DNA from: Paratinospora sagittata
Taxonomy: Eukaryota; Streptophyta; Magnoliopsida; Ranunculales; Menispermaceae
DNA: 64,000 nucleotides
Assembly: GCA_035771175.1 (NCBI GenBank)
Contig: CM069603.1
Location: forward strand, 16,778,286 to 16,842,285
Direction of reading: 5' to 3'
The position numbers and the translations under genes were made by a program. Below are positions 55,715 to 64,000 of the stretch, piece after piece. Each line of letters opens with the position of its first letter. Positions within the stretch are counted from its first letter, which is position 1. The notes under the pieces were generated by a model. That model had not been told where the DNA came from and ran no database searches. It saw only the letters and a program-made list of their open reading frames with translations.

Positions 55715-56877
55715 TGTTGGCCCAGTATTATAGTCCAAGAGGGGGGTGAATTAGACTTAACGGATTTTTGCGTTACCTTTTAAATATTTAACTTAAACAA
55801 TTAAAGCACATAGTAGGAAACAATCCAAATAACAAGTGCAGGAATAATAAATGAACACAAAGGATTTAGAGTGTCTCGATTCCCGTTGAACCTACGTCCA
55901 CTACCCAATCACCACGATCAGGATTTCCCAATACACTATTAGCTAATCACTTACGGGCGTGATTAGAAGTCGTTTATACTAACCAACACCAGGGTCTGGT
56001 TAGAAAGGCACCACAACGCTAATCTACACAAGGGCTCGGTTAGAAAGCCACAAACCTTAACCTACACAAGGGCTTGGTTAGAAAGCCACAGTCTAGCCTA
56101 CACCAGGGCTTGACTAGAAAGTCACAACTTGCAACCAACTTATGAGCGTGGTTACATGCCGTACAAATAAGGTATAGTCTTGGTTGACTTAACCAAGTCA
56201 ACAATACATCAAAATTACAAAGATATAGAGAAGTGTTCAAAAAAACACTCTCAACAATTTAAGCTTACAATCTTGAATGAGACAACAATTACTATTCTAA
56301 CCACTATGATTCTAAATGATGCAAAGTGTTGAAATAAGTTTTTTTTCAAATGCAATTGATTCAAATATATGTAATGTAAAATAGCGGATCGATTATGCAC
56401 AACTATCAAGATATTGATTCTAAATAACAATAAGTTTAAAGCTCGAGAATCAATATATCATGATGATCAAAACTTAATGATTCTAAATGAATATGTTATT
56501 AAGATCGAGAATCAAACAACTCAAGTATGACCAAAAACTTCGATTCAATATAATATGATATTAGCACATGAATCGATATCTCAAACTATTTATAAAATCA
56601 CTAAACAAGATATTTTGATATGAAGATTAAGATAGGATTTCACAAACACAAACAATACAAAATCAGTTTTCAAGATGATAATCAAAGCACAAAAACTGAT
56701 CTGCATAATCCAAAATCACAAGAATCTAGATTAGAAATGTATACCCCCCACTTGGGAAGGTTGAAGCTCAAATATTCTTCTTGTGTGAAGTTGGATGATA
56801 GAAATCACGATCAAGACTCAATAGACGTTGTAGAAAACACTTGAATCGTCTTGAACACTTGGATAAGAGAAACTTGG
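55715..56877 (-). mobile_element. LTR fragment (family A/X relative) inserted in the second ORF
   Basis: It starts TGTTGGCCCAG directly in coding homology, followed by AAGAGGGGGGTGAATTAGAC, typical of these families' LTR starts. The rest diverges. It contains a short tandem array with AGGGCTTGGTTAGAAAGCCAC units (about 55985-56125, about 40-50 bp). It is interrupted at 56878 by the second gypsy element, so its end lies outside the window. Confidence 0.6.
55985..56125. repeat. About 40-50-bp tandem repeat, GGGCTTGGTTAGAAAG type
   Basis: CTACACAAGGGCTCGGTTAGAAAGCC and variants occur four times in succession (GGTCTGGTTAGAAAG, GGCTCGGTTAGAAAG, GGCTTGGTTAGAAAG, GGCTTGACTAGAAAG). Confidence 0.75.
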
Positions 56878-59557
56878 TGTGGCGACCCCGCACCCCGGAC
56901 CACCAACACCGCAGGGAATGGCATGTGGAATGTCAGGGCGGGACTCCCGGCGTAGGCATCTCCAACCACTCCTCAACCCTCGTAAGGTGGTTGAGACCCT
57001 ACGAGCCTTATCCCAAACAATGACATAATATAAAAAGGTACTAAATAAAACTACCAACCATATTAATCATCCAAGACAAGAGATAATCCATAAAAATGAA
57101 CCATAAATAAAACCATAATCCCTACAGTCCATCAAGATGGACATACACATAAAGTCTAAAACTATGGGTATAAAAAAAAACAGTCATATGCTCACATGGT
57201 CTATCTAACAAGTCCCAACTCACTCATACTACAATGTGGTAAGTGTTATAATTACATAGTCCAAAATATAATACGTCATAATTTAAAACACAGTTCAATC
57301 AAAATGTCTCTCAACTCACATCGAGCCCTTGGATTCTATCGCCGGCAAGGCCCTCAAGATATGACTACTCCTTTGCCTTATTTGGGACAGAAGGACCTGA
57401 AAGAGGAAAATGAGGGTGAGCCAACCGTTCCCAGTGAATAGAATTCAAATATGCTATCAATACTCATCAATAAATATCATGTATGCATGTCAATGTGTAG
57501 CATGATTAAAAGCTCATAACATATAGATATCAAACATTTATAATAATAAGTTCGATGCAAGTAAAAGCCTATCAATTTGGATCCACATTCCACATGCATT
57601 GGGGTTACTAGTGCATGTCTATTTAACCGTACCGTTCTCATCCCCAATCATGTTGATTTGGGGTTACTAGGACACGTCTATTTCACTGTACCGTTCTCAT
57701 CTCCAAAACATTAGAACACATTCATGCTTTCAACATACAATATATATAAGTGATATGATGACATAAAAAATATAATCATAAATGAAGTCAACTCACAACC
57801 AAGCCTCGCGAGAGTATCTAACCACAAATGGACACCAAACCGAATCAACCTAATCAAGGTTCTGAAACATTCGTTAATATTCAACCATACATCAATTCCT
57901 ATGCTCAAGTACATAGACATTACACATCAACCCTAAATCAGCCCACATATAGACAATAGGCCTAAATCCCATCTAATCCTATCATTCAACTCAAATAACA
58001 TGACTTAGGCTTCTAATGCATAGTTCTCCTTCATAAACCATCCAATTAATCAAAAATACTGATTTTCAATTCCTTAGGCATAAACATGCCCAAATTGGGT
58101 CATTTGATCACAAGTAAGCCTAACTCATGATATGGTCACAACCACCTAATCAGTAGCATAATCAACCTTAATCATGATTAATTAGACATAAATTGCATCA
58201 ATTCAATGATTCTAGGCCAAAAGCATCAAAAGCCCTAAAATATGAAATTTTCCATACTTAGGCCATATTGCCGATTTACACTGGGTCACCATGTTCAGCC
58301 ATGTATATCACTGATTTTGCATCATGGGTTCATCAACAATGGCAACTAGGTCAACATAGTTGACATGCAAGCTATTTGAAAAGGTCTAAGTTCATATTCT
58401 AAATTTAGGTCTAATACAAACAACCCTACCAATTTTCTATTTAATATTTTGTTCAGATGTATAAAACTGCCAACAGAAATATCTAATCACAAAATCAACT
58501 GTATAGATTGCATTATGTTAAGAAGCAAACCTTCGGTCCAAAAATCAGCCCAATCAAACGGTGGACCGAAGAGATAATGCATTTTGATGAACAAGTCTCT
58601 AATAAGACAATTTCTCCTTTCCTACTGCAAATACTTGAACTCAGATGACTATATCACACAAAATACTTCAGCCAACAAAATCTCAACCGTTCATAATGCG
58701 GAAATATTAGTTGTGAACCATCTTCTGAAATATCATATCCATCCAACGGTACCTTTAGGAGATCTATCAGTTTGATCTAAACTGCGTGAGAAATTCAGAC
58801 TTTCCGACAAGCTTTGTTTGAGAGGTTATATCTCTCAGAAGAAAACTCCAATCCAGATCTCCACCGAGCGGAATAAATAACCATAAGATATGAACTGCCT
58901 AACAAAGTTTGAGCTCAATCTAACGGTATATCACCAAGATCCTGCTCTTTGATGAAAACGTTGTTGAGACTTCCCTCAAAGCAACTTCTTCTTTCCTTTC
59001 TCTTCTTTTTTCCTTTCTCTTCTTTTTTCCTTTCCCTCCACTCATCTCATTCTCTAGGACTTCCTTGGAGAAGAGAAGTGGGGCATGGACACTTTTCCAC
59101 TCTCTTGCACCAACTTGACTTGTGTTGGAGAAGAGAAATGGGGCATGGGACACTTGTCCATTCTCATGCACCAACTTGACATGTGTTGGTCTCATATTAC
59201 CCATACCACCCACATATACTTTAACCAATCTCATGCTTCCATGTATTTTAAATGTCCAATCCATCTAATACACCAAATTTTCATTCTCATTTATCCTTTT
59301 ATTCAATCAATCCTAACCCATATCAATTCATGGTTTAATGGGCCTATGCATAAATAATAACACGTGCATTATACTTTAATTTAACATGACCCATATACAA
59401 TTTATAATGCACATATTTATATACATTTTCAAGCATCAAATATACAAACATTAAACAACCATCAAACAAACACCAAACATATTAAGGCAAACACATAGAA
59501 TTTGGGCAAAATACAATTTGGTAATGGGCTAAATGAAATGATTTTCGGGGCATCACA
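56878..59557 (-). mobile_element. 3' LTR of the second gypsy element
   Basis: 2680 bp, TGTGGCGACCCCGC...CGGGGCATCACA. It has a single, non-inverted copy of the block that is duplicated in 10867-13822 and inverted in 18543-21333, so it shows the ancestral arrangement. It also has a duplicated GGGGTTACTAG...TGTCTATTT[AC]AC block near 57601 and 57660. Confidence 0.88.
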
Positions 59558-60120
59558 TCACACGCACCTTAGAAAGAACTTTGTCCTCGAAGTTTAAGGT
59601 TAAGAAATTACCTAAGCCCATGAACTCGGCAAAGTGCTCTATCATGTAATCCTCATGCTCCCAAGTAACCTGCTCCTCGTCATGGAACCGCCATCTCACC
59701 TTGACCAGGAATTTCCCGGTTACGCAACCTCTGTACCTTTCGATCAAGTATCTGAACAGGTTCTTCATCATAAGTACCATCTTGCCTCAGCTCAATGTTT
59801 CTCCAGTCCAAGACGTGATCAAAATCACTCCTGTACACTCTCAACATTGACACATGAAAGACATTGTGGACTGTTGCTAATTGAGGTGGCAAGGCTAATT
59901 GGTAAGCGACGGGGCCAATTCGTTCTAAAACCTCGAACGGCCTAATAAATCTCAGAGCGAGCTTGCCTTTTATCCCAAATCTCCTCTGGCCTTTCTGAGG
60001 TGAGACCTTCAATAAAACTTGGTCACCCACCTCGAACTCTACGGTCTTTCGTTTGGCATTAGCATAACTCTTTTGCCTGTATTGGGCTACCTTCATATTA
60101 TGCTTGATTCGCTTAATCTT
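59558..60120 (-). pseudogene. pol: Second gypsy: integrase tail and chromodomain
   Basis: MKVAQYRQKSYANAKRKTVEF, GDQVLLKVSPQKGQ, LRFIRPFEVLERIGPVAYQL and HNVFHVSMLRVYRSDF are readable. The frame shifts inside the chromodomain near 59705 (VKVRWRFHDEEQVTWEHEDYM follows in another frame). CGA is intact here where the first copy has TGA. Confidence 0.8.
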
Positions 60121-60960
60121 TTATGTGTGTTCTTGTACAAACTTTGGTCCCATCACTGCAATATCCCCTACCTCCGTCCAACAGATCGGAGATCTACTGG
60201 GTCGACCTTACAATGCCTCAAAAGGAGCCATGTCAATACTGGACTGATAACTGTTGTAGTACGCAAACTCACACAGATGTATGTACTCCTCCCAGTTACC
60301 ACTGGACTCAAGGACACAAGCTCAAAGCATATCCTCCAAAATCGATATCAACCTCTCAGACTGGCCATCCGTCTGAGGGTAAAAAGCGGTATTGAGATCT
60401 AGTCTGGAGCCGAGCTGCCTCTGCAACCCTTGCCAGAATACTGATGTAAACCTCGGACCCCTATTTGACACAATCGAAACTGGCACCCCATGTAATCTGA
60501 CTATCTCCTACATATAGAGTCTGCCCAGCTTGTCCATAGAATCCCTAATGTTCACCGATAGAAAGTGAGCGAACTTAGTCAAGCGATCAATAATAACCCA
60601 AACAACATTATGTCTCCTCGGGGTGTTGGGTAATCCCACAACGAAGTCCATAGTGACATGCTACCACTTTCACTCAGAATGGCAAGTGGTTGCATCTGCC
60701 CTCCAGGCTTCTGATGCTCAGCTTTGACTCTCTGACAAATCTCACACCTCTGAATGAACTGAGTTGTCTCTCTCTTCATGTTCGGCCACCAATACATCTT
60801 TTTCATATCATGATACATCTTGGTTTCGCCAGGATGAATAGCATAATGAGATCTGTGAGCCTCCTAGAGCACACTCTGTCTGAGTAGTGGATCTGTGGGA
60901 ACCCATAAACGTCCCCTAAATCTCAAGGCACCATCATATGACACGTGCCAATCAGTAAAA
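60121..60960 (-). pseudogene. pol: Second gypsy: integrase core, multiply broken
   Basis: The HHCC module (MYHDMKKMYWWPNMKRE, CEICQRVKAEHQ) is readable near 60730-60830. The rest matches 14400-15130 at the nucleotide level but has several frameshifts and stops, for example a one-base deletion near 60675. It is not functional. Confidence 0.75.
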
Positions 60961-61043
60961 TCACAGCTTTCAGCCCAAGACTTGTACATCATATAATCAA
61001 TGTCAAGTCTCTGTTGGTCAATCACCTCCTGGACCTGTGTAGG

Positions 61044-61616
61044 CTAAGCTCTCATCTGAGCACATATCACAATCTGATCTGAAGGGGTAGCACATATACT
61101 CATCACTGTAGCCGCCTCAAGTAGTCTCCACTCATGAGACATCTGGCGTGCTACCATAACTGTCTCTACCCACTTCTTGCTCAACGTATCAGCCACTACA
61201 TTGGTTTTACCAGGGTGGTATTCCAATGTAAAATCGTAGTCTTTGAGGAGCTCTAGCCACCTTCTCTGCCTCATGTTCAATTCCTTCTGAGAGAACAAGT
61301 ACTTGAGGCTCTTGTGGTTAGAATACAAAATGAATCTCTCACCATAGAGATAATGCCTCCAAATCTTCAAAGCAAAAACCATTGCGGTCAGTTCTAAGTC
61401 ATGAAGAAGATAGTTTTTTTCATGCACCTTTAACTGCCTCGATGCATAAGCAATGACCTTATCTTTCTGCATCAACACGCAACCCAAGACGATACAAGAA
61501 GCATCAGTGTAGATAACCAACTCCTGATCAGGCTTTGACAAAATCAACAATGGCACAGATGTCTTTTTTAGCTCTAAAAAGGCATTCTCACACTCCTCAG
61601 TCCATACAAAGGACAC
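61044..61616 (-). pseudogene. pol: Second gypsy: RNase H
   Basis: 190 codons open, from [15 protein letters not shown] through [38 protein letters not shown] and [11 protein letters not shown] to [17 protein letters not shown]. The catalytic Asp of YSDHKSL is Asn here. A small deletion near 61562 removes residues relative to the first copy. Confidence 0.82.
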
Positions 61617-62313
61617 ATCTTTCTGGGTGACCTAGTCATAGGCGTAGCTATCTTGGAGAATCCTGAACGAATCTCCTATAGTAACCAGCTAACCCAGGAA
61701 AGCTTCTGATATCGGTCACTGTAGTAGGCCTAGGCCAACTGATAATGGCTTCAACCTTAGACGAATCAACTGAAATCTCCTCAGAACTCACCACATGACC
61801 TAAGAACTTCACCTCGGTGATCCAAAACTCTCACTTGCTCAGCTTTGCATATAGCCTATGCTTTCTCAGAGTTTGCAAGGTCACTCTGAGGTATTCTTCA
61901 TGCTCAGCCCAAGTCTTGGAATACACAAATATGTCATCAATGAAGACGATGAAAAACTTATCCAGCTATTGCCTAAAAACCCTCTGCATCAGGTCCATGA
62001 ACATCGCCGGTGCATTAGTCACACCAAATGGCGTCACAAGGAACTCATAATGTCCATAGCGGGTCCTGAATGTTGTCTTAGGCGCACCCTCCTCCCTGAT
62101 CCTTAGCTGATAATACCCGGAGCGCAAATCCATAATGGCTAGGCGTTCGCCCTGAGGGGGTGCGCCCGCACCTGGGTAGGGGGCACGCTGTGCAACCCAG
62201 GGTGTGACAAGTTTAATGATGAAATCGATCTCTCGCTTCGGTGGTAATCCTGGAAGATCCGCAGGGAACACATCTGGAAAGTTCCTAACAATGGCAATAT
62301 CTTCAAATATCAC
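61617..62313 (-). pseudogene. pol: Second gypsy: reverse transcriptase with internal replacement
   Basis: [15 protein letters not shown], then 26 residues read from a foldback fragment, then [14 protein letters not shown] and [20 protein letters not shown] stop at about 61964 precedes the FIDD block, which is still visible near 61930. About 95 residues of RT fingers are missing, yet the frame is kept through the replacement. Confidence 0.82.
62131..62209 (+). mobile_element. 79-bp foldback-family fragment replacing part of RT
   Basis: AATGGCTAGGCGTTCGCCC...CACCTGGGTAGGGGGCAC...GTGCAACCCAGGGTGTGACA matches the right arm of 1860-2511 (2440-2511) and ends at the family's terminal GTGACA. About 285 bp of gypsy sequence (counterpart 16408-16692) is missing at the same place. 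No target duplication is seen. Confidence 0.8.
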
Positions 62314-62445
62314 CTCACTAGTCTATTCCTCATCAGGCACTAACCCAACCAAAATCTCCCTATCTCCATCAGTCACAAATCTACCCCTCGTGACTATTTG
62401 GTCTGAAGCTCTACCCTGTAGTGTAAACACTGGGTGTCCGGGGAT

Positions 62446-63084
62446 CTAAAAAATAACTCTCTTCGCGAAACAGTCGACAACTGCTTGATAAGCCGCAAGC
62501 CAATCCATCCCTAGAATCGCATCAAACTCTAAAAACTCTAGGACTCGAAAGTCAACAGACATCTCAACATCACCAATCTGAACCACACACTGGCTACAGA
62601 TCGTGTTCGGGTAGATCCTCTCCCCGACTACAGTACTTACCACTAACCATGTACTAGCTCTAATGGGAGTCAAATGCAAACTATCTACCATGCGTCCGGA
62701 TATGAATGATAATGTAGACCCAACATCAAATAATACTTGCATAGAAGAACCACAAATAATAAGAGTACCTTCCACCAAGGTCTTGGATGCTGTCGGGTTT
62801 GGCTCAGTAGCTACTTTCGCTTTCTCTCTGGCACTGGACTGCTGCACAAATCCCGAAGCCCTCTGTAGACTCCGACTCTCTGACTTCTTATGCCCAGCTT
62901 GTCCACCCTGATAACATATGAACGGATCCCTGGGCGCAGATGATCCAGTCAGAGATGTTGCCACATAGCCTCCTCGGCCTCTGCCTCTGTCTCGGCCAAC
63001 AGTCTGTGGGAATGGGGGTCTCAGTGCACTCGGTGCCTGAATGGGAATCGAGATAGGAGAGGAAACCACTGGTGAGGTCATCAC
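62446..63084 (-). pseudogene. gag-pol: Second gypsy: gag C-terminus and protease
   Basis: A Pro-rich segment is followed by a ruined zinc knuckle (CYQGGQAGHKKSES, lacking the second and last Cys). The protease reads [18 protein letters not shown] and [13 protein letters not shown]. The DVG in place of DSG/DTG is identical to the first copy. A stop replaces Gln near 62446. Confidence 0.82.
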
Positions 63085-63984
63085 ACCAGTCTGAATCTGG
63101 GATGCCCCACTCTGAGCACCCTCGAACTATGCTCCTTCATAAAACTTCTTCTTCTTTCCCCATTTTCCCTTTTTCCATGAAGTTTGGAACTGTCCCCCAG
63201 ACTCTGCCTGTGAAGTCTATACACCCGGAGCTGCCCGTGTAGACATACCATCAACCCACTCAGCCAGCTCATACTATTTGGCCCTCTGGACCACTGTGGC
63301 AAAATCAGTCATCTTCGTCACAGACAAGGCCTGCTGGATCGCAGGCCTTAGGTTCAAACAGAACCTCAAAATCTTGTCACTCAGTGTCTGAATTAACCCA
63401 GGGGCATAAAATGCGAGCTGCCTGAATCTGAGCTTGTACTCCCTGAGTGACATGGTGCCCTGTACAAGATTCAGAAACTCGAGTTGCTTAGCTTGCTTTT
63501 CAGTCTCTTGAACGTAAGCCTGTAAAAACAACCGTTTGAAGGTGTCCCAACTCTTCACTGCCCCCTGTGTATCCAGCATCGAAAGTCACCAGTCCTCTGC
63601 ATCACTCTCCAGTGTGTGAGCAACACATAGGACCTGAGACTCCTCATCAAGCTCTAAGGAACGACTGACCTTCTCGACATTCTTCAACCAATCTTCAACC
63701 TTCTTCAGGTCAACCCCACCAGTGAATTCCTTAGGCTTCAGCTTGATGAACTTCTCTAGCAGTCTGATCTGCCGATCAGTGGGGTTCTCCACAACAGTAA
63801 AAGCAGGTGTAGGCATAGGCTGATGTACAACCATCTGAGGTCATGTTGCCCCTGCACCTCCACTAGCCCCGGCCACCTCGGCCCCACTAGTGCTCGCCTC
63901 CTGAGGTATTGTCTGAGGAGACTGTCGAGCAACAGCCTCGACCTGCTGCACCAACACCTGTATCTGTGTAGTCTGGGCTGCCAT
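63085..63984 (-). pseudogene. gag: Second gypsy: gag N-terminal part
   Basis: ATG at 63984 gives MAAQTTQIQVLVQQVEAVAR, the fuller N-terminus that the first copy lacks. A TGA near 63842 and another stop near 63585 interrupt. Between them KLKPKEFTGGVDLKKVEDWL and then WDTFKRLFLQAYVQ, EYKLRFRQLAFYAPG mark the capsid domain. Further breaks follow near 63270 and 63130. Confidence 0.8.
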
Positions 63985-64000
63985 CAAGCGGCCCTGTGCA

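Larger units (their letters stand above)
56878..64000 (-). mobile_element. Second Ty3/gypsy chromovirus, heavily degraded, cut by window edge
   Basis: Same family as 10867-21333: left (3') LTR 56878-59557, then pol and gag in reverse to the gag start codon at 63984. Every domain has stops or frameshifts, and part of RT was replaced by a 79-bp foldback fragment (62131-62209). The right LTR lies beyond the window. It is older than the first copy judging by the number of breaks. Confidence 0.88.

Noticed and set aside
1..64000. Endogenous pararetrovirus or other viral sequence
   Set aside because: All RT and integrase domains have copia or gypsy order and LTR contexts; no movement-protein or coat-protein-like frame was seen.

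Overview
This window is plant nuclear DNA made almost entirely of nested, mostly dead transposable elements. The evidence is LTR retrotransposons of plant Ty3/gypsy (chromovirus) and Ty1/copia types, primer-binding sites complementary to initiator tRNA-Met, a hAT element, a Mutator-type MITE, a tRNA-derived SINE-like repeat, and AT-rich spacers. The species cannot be fixed from the sequence. I see no intact host gene, rRNA, functional tRNA gene or CRISPR array.

Layout. 1-837 is the end of a gypsy LTR. 1274-3521 is a broken minus-strand gene resembling the plant Transposase_32 family, split by a 652-bp foldback element (1860-2511, 5-bp target duplication). 3669-4480 is an AT-rich higher-order tandem array. 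4518-6929 is a degraded LTR carrying a 235-bp MITE with a 10-bp target duplication. 6930-31092 is one large minus-strand LTR element (family A, termini TGTTGGCCCAGG...ATAACA). Its left LTR was split by a second element (family X), whose own LTR was then split by a young 10.5-kb gypsy element (10867-21333). Family A has a copia-like gag and then a long second ORF where pol should be.

31093-34092 is AT-rich spacer with a chromovirus relic. 34101-37005 is a non-autonomous hAT element with a perfect 8-bp target duplication. 37642-50483 is a plus-strand copia element (LTR, PBS, gag, integrase, reverse transcriptase). It was hit by three later insertions, each marked by its own duplication: a foldback/gypsy chimera (38746-42643, ACAAG), a 3.1-kb gypsy solo LTR (44236-47328, GTTCA) and an 826-bp retroposon-like segment (48160-48985, 16 bp). 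The copia is cut off at 50484 by a second family A copy (50484-55714). That copy is interrupted by another LTR fragment, which is in turn interrupted by a second gypsy element running off the right edge (56878-64000).

The most unusual signals are: (1) a chimeric insertion with the foldback repeat at one end and a gypsy pol tail plus LTR at the other, bounded by one 5-bp target duplication; (2) a foldback family with TG...CA ends, a tRNA-like core and a 5-bp target duplication; (3) family A elements carrying gag plus a Transposase_32-like ORF and no pol; (4) short inverted repeats (AGGGCGCT / AGCGTCCT) reiterated through the family A and X LTRs; (5) an inversion that distinguishes the two LTRs of the youngest gypsy element. 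All boundaries and family calls come from reading the sequence by eye; no alignment or database search was run.
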